Positions 1 to 7,395 of a stretch of DNA of 64,000 bases are shown piece after piece. Every line of letters starts with the position of its first letter. Within the stretch, counting starts at the first letter, position 1. The stretch comes from Symmachiella sp942492455 (GTDB taxonomy: Bacteria > Planctomycetota > Planctomycetia > Planctomycetales > Planctomycetaceae). The stretch lies in the NCBI GenBank assembly GCA_942492455.1, contig CALOFE010000081.1:1-64000 (forward strand). Reading direction: 5' to 3'. The notes beneath the pieces were generated by a model. The model saw only the letters and a list, made by a program, of their open reading frames with translations, ran no database searches and had not been told where the DNA came from. The translations under genes were made by a program, and so were the position numbers.

Positions 1-83
1 CAATTTTCAAAGGATAATGTCGCAACGTTTGGTATCGCGACACGCGAGTCACGGCAGAATGTCGGAAGATTTTCTTCGACATC

Positions 84-254
84 ATGGAGCAGTTTTCGCG
101 CGAAAAGACTATAGCAGTTCTTCATTATCCTGAAACGTATCTTCCGATTTCCAAGGTCCAAATGGGACGCGAATTCAAGAAAATGGGGTATTGGGTCGAT
201 TACCGCAGTGACCATGACGTCCGAATGAGAAGCGAACATGGAGTGTCCGATTGA
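84..254 (+). CDS. Short or partial unknown protein at window edge
   Basis: The open frame gives 56 residues from the ATG at 84 and reads sensibly back to a stop at 15-17, so it may be the C-terminal end of a longer viral protein whose frame is broken near the window start. The composition (aromatic and charged, no membrane segment) looks protein-like. I do not recognise a family. Its end is followed by about 165 bases of non-coding sequence before the A32 gene on the other strand. Confidence 0.4.
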   Translation: MEQFSREKTIAVLHYPETYLPISKVQMGREFKKMGYWVDYRSDHDVRMRSEHGVSD

Positions 255-421
255 GTCGCCCGGCCGACGAACGAAGCGAAGCAAGGAACGCGACGAACAT
301 ACTGAACAGCTTAAACGTACCGAACGTGTCGAACAGCTGTAAGTGGGGTATTGAGGGCAGTGAACGTCGTACCGAGGCAAACGAGCCTGAAATTGTTTGA
401 CCCTGGCCGCTGCCATTACTG
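255..421. other. Intergenic spacer between converging genes
   Basis: A GC-richer spacer with short recurring words such as gaacg and cgaac, but no convincing hairpin, gene or tRNA. It separates the 3' end of the small frame at 84-254 from the 3' end of the packaging ATPase gene. Confidence 0.4.
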
Positions 422-1276
422 TTACTCGTAACTTCTTTCTATTAGCACCACTTTGTTAGCATAGCCAGACTGTTTCTTGATTTCATCCATTTTTCTTTCA
501 CGTTGCAGTTCTTGACGTCTGTGGTCTGAATTGAATTTCAACATATGATGTTTCCAATAACTCTTGCATCCCACAGTAAAAGGTTCATGTAATTCGGCCT
601 TGTACCAAAATACTTGGTCTTCAATGCTATTACTCAAAGACGTATTGTCGATTACCAAGCATTCGTAATCATTTGTAAATTCATCAAAGACTTTACTGAA
701 TACATCATATGATGGGAACATACCAGCATAATGTTCATATAAACGGCGTCGATTATTGGTTTTATTTTCTCGCAACAGGAAAATGTAATCGATTTGATTT
801 CGAAGGTCTGGAGGAATTCCAAGTGCGTACTGCATGGCAAAGATGAACATAAGTTTGTCGTGTCTTCCATTGAAGAAGATGTGTTGAACGTTTTCATCCT
901 TGGTCCATATTTTGGCATCGTGTAAACAATCGTCCATTACTAACAATGCATAGGGATTATCTAACGAACCATTTTCATACTGTTCTACTGCGAAATCTTG
1001 ACGTTTCAAGACGTTTGAAATGGTTTTTTCCGAGTATTTCTCATGAATGTAGCTTTCAGGAAATATTTTGGAGTAATCTTTTCGGCCTTCTCTGGTTTTA
1101 CAAATGACTGTGGCCATTGGAATTGAGCGGACGTGGTAACAGATATCCTCGATAAGTGTAGATTTACCAGTACCTCGACGGCCAACTAACGCAACGATTT
1201 TATCTCTTTGAATTTTGCGCATGTTGAATTTCCGGATTCGGTAATCATACAGCTTTTCCTTCTTCGGTGGAGGCAT
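422..1276 (-). CDS. A32-type DNA packaging ATPase
   Basis: The 284-residue protein is the FtsK/HerA-like ATPase that drives genome packaging into capsids in nucleocytoplasmic large DNA viruses. A Walker A motif GRRGTGKST lies at residues 32-40 and a Walker B strand LLVMDD at 111-116. It is followed by the family-typical NGRHDK stretch and an AMQYALGIPP segment, which I recognise from A32 proteins of algal viruses and mimivirus relatives. Length fits the family (about 250-290). The start MPPPKK is preceded by AT-rich sequence containing taaataat. This gene is the clearest sign that the left part of the window belongs to Nucleocytoviricota. It converges with nothing recognisable downstream. Confidence 0.95.
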   Translation of the reverse strand: MPPPKKEKLYDYRIRKFNMRKIQRDKIVALVGRRGTGKSTLIEDICYHVRSIPMATVICKTREGRKDYSKIFPESYIHEKYSEKTISNVLKRQDFAVEQYENGSLDNPYALLVMDDCLHDAKIWTKDENVQHIFFNGRHDKLMFIFAMQYALGIPPDLRNQIDYIFLLRENKTNNRRRLYEHYAGMFPSYDVFSKVFDEFTNDYECLVIDNTSLSNSIEDQVFWYKAELHEPFTVGCKSYWKHHMLKFNSDHRRQELQRERKMDEIKKQSGYANKVVLIERSYE

Positions 1277-1367
1277 GATGTGTTACAATTTGCTATTATT
1301 TAATACTTTTTTTTGTTTGTAGAATATCCGCGGAAAGACAAGTTTGTTATTTTCCACTGAAACTTCA

Positions 1368-1712
1368 ATGGACGACGACGACGCAGAACAATTTCAAGAA
1401 TTGGCGTACAAAATCTTTACCGGAGAACCACAACCTGCGTATACTGTTGCTCTTGAACCCGACGAAGCTAGTGTTGTCCCCATAGATGCCAAGGAACGTT
1501 CGGAGATTATTGTTTCCATTTTGTCTATAATTTGCTCTTACGGTATTAAAATCCTTTTCGGTGATAATTTCCATCCTCAAAATGAAGAACAAATCCGCAA
1601 ATTTAATAATCATTTGAAATGTATCGGCTGGGTCGCTATCTTCAAACCGGAAATACAAAATGAAACCATTACAGGGATTGTAATCAGTTTTGAAAGTGTG
1701 AAAGTAATTTAA
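1368..1712 (+). CDS. Unknown acidic viral protein
   Basis: The gene gives 114 residues from the ATG at 1368; an upstream TTG at 1344 would add eight residues but is less likely. The N-terminus is acidic (MDDDDAEQ) and the C-terminal half alternates hydrophobic and polar residues (EIIVSILSIICSYGIKILF), suggesting a small alpha/beta fold. It is divergent from the A32 gene and its stop overlaps the putative promoter motif of the next gene. I do not recognise a family. Confidence 0.65.
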   Translation: MDDDDAEQFQELAYKIFTGEPQPAYTVALEPDEASVVPIDAKERSEIIVSILSIICSYGIKILFGDNFHPQNEEQIRKFNNHLKCIGWVAIFKPEIQNETITGIVISFESVKVI

Positions 1713-1717
1713 GAAGA
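1708..1717 (+). promoter_or_regulatory. Candidate viral promoter motif TTTAAGAAGA
   Basis: TTTAAGAAGA lies 22 bases before the ATG at 1740. It matches the TTTAAGAAAA-like word seen at a similar distance before several other genes in the viral part. The role as a promoter is inferred from position only. Confidence 0.4.
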
Positions 1718-1739
1718 TAAAACATTCATATTTAGACGT

Positions 1740-2184
1740 ATGTCAGTAAAATTCCGAGAAGTAAATATTGGAGCAAACAATATCGTAGTTAATTATGGAG
1801 GCGGAAGACAAGATGTTTCTAGATTTCAGAAGAAGCAGAGAAATGTGTCTACTGTTTACTTGGTAGGCGATATGTGGAGAAATTTCGAAAGAAACATATG
1901 GAGCATTGGGCAGAGATGTAAAATAGTGTACGAGTCCGAGTAACGAATTTTCTATAGACTTTCCAAACGACCTTCATTATGAAGAAGGAATTGCCGCCAT
2001 CTGTAAAAAGTTATCTCCTTTGATAGAAAAACCTAATTCGGCATTGGTTCCAATTTTGCATCTCGACGGGGCAAGATTGCGGTCTATCACAATTCAAGTT
2101 AAAGAAAGAGCAAAAATGTGTTCTAATGCGCGATATAATATTAGTTATGTTGCTCGGGGTAATGCACCACAATGGATAAATTAA
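1740..2184 (+). CDS. Unknown viral protein, frame broken near 1941
   Basis: A first frame from the ATG at 1740 stops at 1941-1943, and coding-like sequence continues in the next frame from about 1945 to the stop at 2182-2184 (…APQWIN). Dropping one A from the taac at 1941-1944 joins them into one protein of about 147 residues. Neither part has a membrane segment or a motif I know. The joined protein would be soluble, with a basic N-terminal half and a C-terminal half containing HLDGARLRS. The break resembles the other single-base indels in this window. Confidence 0.6.
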
Positions 2185-2239
2185 ATTTTCAAAATTGTAA
2201 TCGAATTATCATTTTGAAAAATAGAAGCCATAAAGAATG

Positions 2240-2283
2240 CGGGTCGAGCGCGCTGTCGCTCGAGTAACGAAGTATCGCTGGCA
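2240..2283. repeat. GC-rich gagtaacgaagtatcg intergenic element
   Basis: The sequence cgggtcgagcgcg followed by cgagtaacgaagtatcgc recurs almost unchanged at about 8638-8690, and its core word gagtaac or ttacttcg recurs at 5660, 8597-8616 and 20587-20626. It lies between two rightward genes here. The function is unknown. Confidence 0.6.
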
Positions 2284-2289
2284 GCGGAC

Positions 2290-2332
2290 AGGAAGGGGGG
2301 TTCAAAACGTGATTGACCGGCACGACGGTCAC
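2290..2332. repeat. Dispersed palindromic repeat, copy 1
   Basis: This block of about 43 bases, aggaaggggggtt…acgtgattgaccggcacgacggtcacg, is present in reverse orientation at 28849-28895. It contains the hairpin TGACCG-gcacga-CGGTCA (2314-2331). It ends a few bases before the start of the VWA gene. Confidence 0.8.
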
Positions 2333-2340
2333 GTTCAGTG

Positions 2341-3831
2341 ATGATGAAGACCACCATGCTAGTAGTCGCACTGCTCGCATTGTTTGTGCCGCCGCCGTCT
2401 GTTGTTGCATCAACGGAAGAACTTGCGGATTTGCTGGATAGCCGTGAAGGAGATATTCAGTATGCGCGGGACGTCATCGAGGCTGAATTCAATCGGCTTA
2501 TCAAGTCTGGAGAAATCGGTGTTTGCGCCTATCATGATATCTACAATCCGCCAACGGGCGGTATGGTGGCTGACACGCGATTCGGAGATGACCCGGATAC
2601 CGGAACTACCTTGAAAGTTGACACTGACATTACCGTGGTCCGCGTTCCACCTGGAACTGACAAGTCTGCCGATGGATTTCGCGCGGAAATCTGTTCCACC
2701 AAACCTGTTTTGAATTTCTGGAAGAGCAAGTTTCCAATCAATGAAACCGACCTATTGTGGCAATATTTCGGTGGGCAGTCAACTGGAAACATCGAGTTTT
2801 TCCCTGGTTTCAAGGATTTGTCACCTGACCCAGACTATGATTCGCGGTTCCGTCCATGGTATTCTGCAGCTGCCACCGGTCCCAAAAACGTGGTTCTGGT
2901 CATCGACACCAGCGGAAGCATGTCGGATGCGAACCGAATCGGAAAAGCGCGCAATGCTGCAAAGCGAATCTTGCAAACGTTGACGCATACGGATTTCGTG
3001 AGTATTGTTGCATTTGATGATCGGGTTCGCAAGTTTCCCGGTGGAACGTTGGTTCGCGCCACAGAAGAGAATCGAGCGAGCATTGCAGCATGGATTGACG
3101 ACTTGACCGCGGGCGGTGGTACATTTTTCTTTGAAGCCATGGATGCCACATTTGACCTTTTGGAAGCGAGTCGGCGCCAAGACCAAGTGTCCGGATGTCA
3201 TACGGCAATTTTATTCCTAACCGACGGCAAGGATGGAAGCATTGGCAGTGTTTTGGACCTGATGAAGAAACGAAACACTGCCGATATCGATGCACGTGTT
3301 TTTACGTATGCGCTGGGAGATGAAGCGGCACGCGACAAACCCCTTGAAATGGCATGTCAGCACCGTGGAGTTTTCACAGCTGTAGGAGACGACGATGATT
3401 TGGAAAATGCAATGGCACAATATTATGTTTATTTTGCAACAGGTATTGATTCCGACAAACCACGCTGGTCCGAGTTGTATGCAGATGCGCCGACGGGAAA
3501 GTTCATCACCACCGGTGCCCTGCCTGTTTATGTCAAGCGTCCCGGGAAAGTCAAGGAACTTTTCGGTGTAGTTGCGATTGATTTCAAGGAAGATGCATTG
3601 CTCATGAATGGAACACTGACGCGTCAAGATGTCAATGATTATCTTTTGAAACGTAGTCGTGATTGTCCCGATTTGTCATTGACCGAAGAGCAGCTTGTGG
3701 AACTTCGCGGCGAACACCAATGTGAATCTGCCTTGCCAGTGTGGGCAATTATTCTGATTGTCTTCGGATGCTTTGTGGTTGTTTCAGGAATTTGTGCCCT
3801 TTCCTTCATACTGAAGCGAGCACCGCATTAG
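2341..3831 (+). CDS. Secreted/membrane VWA protein, calcium-channel alpha2-delta-like
   Basis: About 496 residues from the ATG at 2341 (a second ATG follows at 2344). The order is a signal peptide (residues 1-24), a region of about 110 residues, a WQYFGGQSTG…FFPG…RFRPWYSAAATGPK segment, a von Willebrand A domain with the metal site DTSGSMS near residue 188, a following region of Cache-like character, and one membrane span near the C-terminus (WAIILIVFGCFVVVSG) with a short basic tail. The WQYFG…RPWY…ATGPK linker directly before the VWA domain is the signature I know from alpha2-delta subunits of voltage-gated calcium channels and CACHD1-like proteins. Topology would be type I with the VWA domain outside the cell or in the endomembrane lumen. 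Its role in a virus is unknown. Base composition is clearly GC-richer than in neighbouring genes, which hints at recent acquisition from a host. Confidence 0.85.
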   Translation: MMKTTMLVVALLALFVPPPSVVASTEELADLLDSREGDIQYARDVIEAEFNRLIKSGEIGVCAYHDIYNPPTGGMVADTRFGDDPDTGTTLKVDTDITVVRVPPGTDKSADGFRAEICSTKPVLNFWKSKFPINETDLLWQYFGGQSTGNIEFFPGFKDLSPDPDYDSRFRPWYSAAATGPKNVVLVIDTSGSMSDANRIGKARNAAKRILQTLTHTDFVSIVAFDDRVRKFPGGTLVRATEENRASIAAWIDDLTAGGGTFFFEAMDATFDLLEASRRQDQVSGCHTAILFLTDGKDGSIGSVLDLMKKRNTADIDARVFTYALGDEAARDKPLEMACQHRGVFTAVGDDDDLENAMAQYYVYFATGIDSDKPRWSELYADAPTGKFITTGALPVYVKRPGKVKELFGVVAIDFKEDALLMNGTLTRQDVNDYLLKRSRDCPDLSLTEEQLVELRGEHQCESALPVWAIILIVFGCFVVVSGICALSFILKRAPH

Positions 3832-4246
3832 CCTTTTGTCGTTTCCGTTGCACAGACATTGACAGCAACATTGATTTGCACAAGTTTCTCAAAATTTCAT
3901 GGTGTTCGTTTTTTGGCTGGTCTGTTTCCTCGACATAATTGATGGTTTCCTCAATCCAATTCAAGATATCATTGTTGTCGTCACTTCCGCCTTCGCTTCG
4001 GCCTTCGGTCCCGCCTTCGGCTTCGCTTTCGACTTCGCTTTCGACTTCGCTTCCGCCTTCACTTCGAAGGAAATCTGCAGCACAGTAAATCATGCCATCG
4101 AGTAATTCCTCTTGCATCATCTCGAACCAATCATTACTGGGAGTACCCCACTTTCTTGTGTCAGAGCCAATTTTTACTCCGTGACCATATCGTTTTTTTC
4201 CCAATTCGAGTCGAGAGAGTAAAAGTTCTCGGACTGTTGTTTGCAT
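3806..4246 (-). CDS. Possible MazG-like NTP pyrophosphohydrolase with acidic insert
   Basis: 146 residues. The first 60 (ELLLSRLELGKKRYGHGV…GTPSNDWFEMMQEELLDGMIY) resemble small all-alpha nucleotide pyrophosphohydrolase-like proteins common in phages and algal viruses. The EMMQEELLD run fits the ExxE…ExxD metal-binding helix pattern. A Ser/Glu/Gly repeat (EVESEVESEAEGG) follows, then a helical C-terminus. The 3' end overlaps the end of the VWA gene by 26 bases on the opposite strand. If correct it would hydrolyse (d)NTPs to the monophosphate. The family call rests on motif memory and is tentative. Confidence 0.5.
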   Translation of the reverse strand: MQTTVRELLLSRLELGKKRYGHGVKIGSDTRKWGTPSNDWFEMMQEELLDGMIYCAADFLRSEGGSEVESEVESEAEGGTEGRSEGGSDDNNDILNWIEETINYVEETDQPKNEHHEILRNLCKSMLLSMSVQRKRQKANAVLASV

Positions 4247-4267
4247 TTCTTTTTATGAATTACTTTT

Positions 4268-4277
4268 ATACTCTTAA
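4268..4277 (-). promoter_or_regulatory. Candidate viral promoter motif TTTAAGAGTA
   Basis: Read on the minus strand this is TTTAAGAGTA, about 21 bases before the start of the gene ending at 3806. It is a weaker copy of the TTTAAGAAAA word seen before other genes. The same AT-rich stretch also precedes the rightward gene at 4312. Confidence 0.3.
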
Positions 4278-4311
4278 ATAAAAATTTCTTGAGGAATAGT
4301 ATAATCACAAT

Positions 4312-5176
4312 ATGGCACGGAAATCGAAAAGAATGAGTCGCCGTGTAAGCCGTAAGGCAAGTCGTGCAAGTCGCCGAAGCAGCCGCCGTAGCAGCCGTAA
4401 GTCATCGCGGAAGAGCCGCAAGTCTCGCAAGAGCAAGAAGCGTAGCTCCAAGCGTAAGTCCCGTAAGTCCCGCAAGAGCCGCAAGAGCAAGAAGCGTAGC
4501 TCCAAGCGCAAGTCCCGCAAGAGCCGTAAGAGCCGCAAGAGCCGCAAGAGCAAGAAGCGTAGCTCCAAGCGCAAGTCCCGCAAGAGCCGCAAGAGCCGCA
4601 AGAGCCGCAAGAGCCGCAAGAGCCGCAAGAGCCGCAAGAGCCGCAAGAGCCGCAAGAGCCGCAAGAGCCGCAAGAGCCGCAAGAGCCGCAAGAGCCGCAA
4701 GAGCCGCAAGTCTCGCAAGAGCAAGAAGCGTAGCTCCAAGCGGAAGTCTCGCAAGAGCCGCAAGAGCCGCAAGAGCCGCAAGAGCCGCAAGAGCCGTAAG
4801 AGCCGTAAGTCTCGCAAGAGCAAGAAGCGTAGCTCCAAGCGGAAGTCTCGCAAGTCTCGCAAGTCTCGCAAGTCTCGCAAGAGCCGCAAGAGCAAGAAGC
4901 GTAGCTCTCGGCGCAAGTCAAAGGCACGTACGTCCGGTGGCCGCAAGATTCGCAGTTCGCGTGTCAAGAGTATCGCTGCCCAAGAAGCTCAAGGATGCTC
5001 TGAATGGCAAGCTCAAGGCATACTGTGTGACCGCCAAGAAAATGATGGCTTTCGATAGCAATCCCCGTGTTGTCAAGTATCAAAATGGCACCGTCGCCAT
5101 CACTGGCAATGCCAAGGGCTGCAAGAACAAGGATGGTGGACCTGTCCGAATGAGCGCAATCATCGCTCGCGATTAA
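4312..5176 (+). CDS. Basic Ser/Arg/Lys-repeat protein with DUF5679-like tail, frameshifted
   Basis: From the ATG at 4312 a very basic chain of SRK triplets and KKRSSKRK blocks runs for about 215 residues. The frame then changes: coding resumes one frame over and ends at 5176 with KAYCVTAKKMM…VVKYQNGTVAITG…GPVRMSAI. This resembles the DUF5679 domain found as a C-terminal module of similar basic proteins in algal and mimivirus-like viruses. Removing one C from CCC at 4979-4981 restores a continuous reading (…SIAAKKLKDALNGK). The joined protein is about 287 residues. The composition suggests nucleic-acid or nucleoprotein binding, perhaps as a packaged DNA-condensing protein; that is inference. 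Confidence 0.75.
4405..4915. repeat. Coding tandem repeat of agccgcaag (SRK) and tagctccaagcg blocks
   Basis: A 9-base unit, agccgcaag and near variants, is repeated dozens of times and interrupted at intervals by a longer block encoding KSKKRSSKRKS. Copy number is likely unstable. All long frames on both strands here are by-products of this repeat. Confidence 0.9.
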
Positions 5177-5228
5177 ATTTTAAAAATCTTAATTTTCAAT
5201 TAAAAAGATTTTTACAATTGTCACACGG

Positions 5229-5246
5229 TAGGGGGCTTGCCCCCTT
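5229..5246. terminator. GGGGGCTTGCCCCC hairpin between converging genes
   Basis: A perfect GC palindrome sits between the 3' ends of the basic repeat protein (stop at 5176) and the leftward gene ending at 5246. A nearly identical GGGGCTTGCCCC occurs just after the RNase H gene. Palindromes at gene ends mark mRNA 3' ends in mimivirus (the hairpin rule), so a transcript-end role is plausible. Confidence 0.5.
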
Positions 5247-5602
5247 TATTTGAAGGCATATGTTCGGAATTGCTCAATCGTCAGCTTGTTCAAACAATCG
5301 TAAACTTTGTCCATGTACTGACGATTGGTTGTGCCTTCTTCGATTTCCGCCACATGTTCAATTTCATATGCCAATTCATCGGAAATTAGGTTATCTTTCT
5401 TGTTTTCCAACTTGTTTTGCATGAGTAAAGCTTGCAGTAAATTGGCTGCCGGATCCAAAAAATGAATCATCATCCAATAAGCAATCCATGCAGGTTTGTT
5501 GCTACGGTTTTCATCCTTTTTGAAATATTCGGTGATTTGGGGCAGACTCATTTTGGAGAATTTCGAGACATACGGCTTAACATCATCCATTGCCAATGGC
5601 AT
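5246..5602 (-). CDS. Unknown helical viral protein
   Basis: 118 residues, predicted mostly helical and soluble, containing WIAYWMMIHFLDPAANLL and NRQYMDKVYDCLNKL. It starts at 5602 (MPLAMDD) or possibly at the second ATG at 5590. It converges on the basic repeat protein gene and is divergent from the ankyrin gene. I see no known motif. Confidence 0.65.
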   Translation of the reverse strand: MPLAMDDVKPYVSKFSKMSLPQITEYFKKDENRSNKPAWIAYWMMIHFLDPAANLLQALLMQNKLENKKDNLISDELAYEIEHVAEIEEGTTNRQYMDKVYDCLNKLTIEQFRTYAFK

Positions 5603-5638
5603 GAATGAACCGCGAGCGCGCAGGAGCGCGCAGTAGTA

Positions 5639-5666
5639 GAGTATCGAGTATCGAGTATCGAGTAAC
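5639..5666. repeat. Four-copy 7-base tandem repeat gagtatc
   Basis: Three copies of gagtatc and a final gagtaac lie between the divergent starts at 5602 and 5723. They follow a gagcgcgcag duplication. The words belong to the same gagtaac/ttacttcg family found in other intergenic stretches of the viral part. Confidence 0.7.
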
Positions 5667-5722
5667 GCTTACGTGTCCGCGAACAAAACCCCCGCGTTGT
5701 GCCACAAGACGGTCAGTCAGAG

Positions 5723-6181
5723 ATGGCAACGAGCCAGGACAAGTTCATGAATCACATTTTCAGCGGCCGCCTGGATGATGCGCGCCGTGCCATTGAAAAT
5801 GGCGAAATCGACATTCATGAGAATGACATGTTTCTACGTACATCTACGCATAATGGCCGTTTCGATGCTGTTCAATTTCTTCTTGAAAATGGTTCATACA
5901 CATATGAGGAATGTATGGATTGTTATCTTCGAGCTGCAAAGCGTGGCCATCTTGAAGTGCTTCAAGTATTTGAGAATTACTGTGGTGTCAAACTTGAAAC
6001 GATGAATAAGGCGTTGGCACTTGCTGCTATAGCTGGACATTTTCCGGTGGTCCAGTATCTCGTTCCGCAGGGAGCAGACATTGAAACCAAGGAGATTATG
6101 GAAGTTCAGAAACGTGGCCATCGTGATATTCAAAATTTCATGACGTATTATCGTATCTGGGACGGCGTTTGCAACAACTAG
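5723..6181 (+). CDS. Ankyrin-repeat protein
   Basis: 152 residues from the ATG at 5723; an in-frame GTG at 5699 is a weaker alternative. Successive repeat-like units can be seen: GRLDDARRAIENG, HNGRFDAVQFLLENG, KRGHLEVLQVFENY, IAGHFPVVQYLVPQGAD and KRGHRDIQNFM. These match the ankyrin pattern G(H/R)xxxVxxLLxxG as it appears in giant viruses. Such proteins usually act in protein-protein contact with host factors. It is divergent from the helical protein gene at 5246 and meets the leftward gene 6184-6681 tail to tail. Confidence 0.8.
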   Translation: MATSQDKFMNHIFSGRLDDARRAIENGEIDIHENDMFLRTSTHNGRFDAVQFLLENGSYTYEECMDCYLRAAKRGHLEVLQVFENYCGVKLETMNKALALAAIAGHFPVVQYLVPQGADIETKEIMEVQKRGHRDIQNFMTYYRIWDGVCNN

Positions 6182-6183
6182 TT

Positions 6184-6681
6184 TCACAAGCCCTTGTCAA
6201 CACTATATTCTTTTGCATACGAAATTCTAGGAATGTTCCAATAGCCCGCAGCGAGTTGTTTTCGAGATTTTGCTTTCTGCTCGTAATCTTCATGTGTTTT
6301 GTAGAAATAGACATCTGCACGATTATCACTGTAAAATATCTGCAGAATATTCAGGAAATTAACATGACAAATTAAATGAATACCGCCACTATCTTCGAAT
6401 CCATTTTTTGAACAATACGAATAAAAATAAAAGTATTCGCCATTGTTTAATTGCCCGAGGATTTTCCACATCGATTCGCCGCGAATTCCATTTTCAAAGA
6501 AAAATACATCTTTGATATCAGTTTCAAGGATATTAGTTGTTTTCTTATTTTCACTCATCGTTACATTTAAGTAACCATATGTGCGAACATCGACCGGACA
6601 CAATCCAATTAGTTCATTTCGCAATTTACCGAAACCATAAATGTCAAATTGTTTTTGAAATGTTTCAAGGATGTTTTCCAT
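6184..6681 (-). CDS. Unknown viral protein
   Basis: 165 residues rich in aromatic residues (NNGEYFYFYSYCSKNGFED, DNRADVYFYKTHEDYEQKA). It looks like a soluble mixed alpha/beta protein with no membrane segment. A TTTAAGAAAA word stands 27 bases before the start. It ends three bases from the ankyrin gene stop on the other strand. No family recognised. Confidence 0.65.
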   Translation of the reverse strand: MENILETFQKQFDIYGFGKLRNELIGLCPVDVRTYGYLNVTMSENKKTTNILETDIKDVFFFENGIRGESMWKILGQLNNGEYFYFYSYCSKNGFEDSGGIHLICHVNFLNILQIFYSDNRADVYFYKTHEDYEQKAKSRKQLAAGYWNIPRISYAKEYSVDKGL

Positions 6682-6708
6682 TAGTGAGTTGTAAGTTGTC
6701 TACGCATG

Positions 6709-6718
6709 TTTTCTTAAA
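6709..6718 (-). promoter_or_regulatory. Candidate viral promoter motif TTTAAGAAAA
   Basis: An exact TTTAAGAAAA on the minus strand, 27 bases upstream of the ATG of the gene 6184-6681. Confidence 0.45.
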
Positions 6719-6724
6719 TGCACG

Positions 6725-6801
6725 AGGGGCAAGCCCCTGACCGTTGCGCCGGTCAAACACGCATGAGGGTCATAAGGGGGTTTTGAAGGGGCTTGCCCCT
6801 T
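6725..6801. repeat. Palindrome cluster; dispersed repeat copy 3 flanked by GGGGC inverted repeats
   Basis: GGGGCAAGCCCC at 6725-6737 and its complement GGGGCTTGCCCC at 6788-6799 flank a TGACCG-ttgcgc-CGGTCA hairpin (6738-6755) and an agggtcat word. Both inner features recur in the copy at 28849-28910. The right-hand palindrome lies at the RNase H stop codon, so it may also mark a transcript end. Confidence 0.7.
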
Positions 6802-7328
6802 CACCTGATTGACTTCGTTGCCAGCTCGTCCACCTTGTTGTTATTGATGGCATTGATATCAGTCGGATTTTTTTGGTGTCCGCGAACATGAACAAAACTG
6901 ACGTCATGTTCCTTGTAAAGCTTCCTTGCCGGTGATATGATGTCCAAGTTTTTCACGGGTTTGTTATTTGCAGTTTTAAATCCGTTCTTCTCCCAATTAT
7001 GATACCATATCGATATACAGTTTATCGAATAAAGCGAATCGGATACAACGACAATCTTGTGTTTATCCTTTGAATACGCGGCGTCACTTGTCAGGATTCT
7101 CATTGCTTCAAGGATTGCCATTAGTTCGGCACGCTGGTTGGTTTGCTCTTGCCCCGGCGCAAGGGGGCGGCTAACATTTCGCGGGTCGTGGTCGCCAAAG
7201 AAAACACCATACCCTGCCACCGCATTCTTTTTCCCATTATTCTTTGAAGCGCCATCGGTCCAAACAGTTATGATTTCTTTTTCAGGAAGATTATCAATGA
7301 CCGACATATCCAATTTCACACGATTCAT
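6801..7328 (-). CDS. rnhA: Ribonuclease H1
   Basis: 175 residues from the ATG at 7328 (an upstream TTG extension is unlikely). It is an RNase HI fold enzyme cleaving the RNA strand of RNA-DNA hybrids. The catalytic acids are in place: D in ITVWTDGAS, E in QRAELMAI, D in VVVSDSLYS and D in NNNKVDELA, with the flexible-loop H in VHVRGHQKNP. Length fits the minimal enzyme. In large DNA viruses it is expected to remove RNA primers or R-loops. A TTTAAGAAAA word lies 25 bases upstream, and a palindrome follows the stop. Confidence 0.93.
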   Translation of the reverse strand: MNRVKLDMSVIDNLPEKEIITVWTDGASKNNGKKNAVAGYGVFFGDHDPRNVSRPLAPGQEQTNQRAELMAILEAMRILTSDAAYSKDKHKIVVVSDSLYSINCISIWYHNWEKNGFKTANNKPVKNLDIISPARKLYKEHDVSFVHVRGHQKNPTDINAINNNKVDELATKSIR

Positions 7329-7352
7329 CGTTTCTATACACAAACAAGTTTT

Positions 7353-7362
7353 TTTTCTTAAA
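7353..7362 (-). promoter_or_regulatory. Candidate viral promoter motif TTTAAGAAAA
   Basis: An exact TTTAAGAAAA on the minus strand, 25 bases upstream of the RNase H ATG at 7328. It helps choose that start over the upstream TTG. Confidence 0.45.
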
Positions 7363-7395
7363 TTGCCGAACAATCTTCAGATTGCCGAACAATCG

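Noticed and set aside
4274..4967. Long minus-strand frames rich in Cys-Gly-Ser or Leu-Arg
   Set aside because: They are antisense readings of the SRK codon repeat and have no start context or independent conservation signal.
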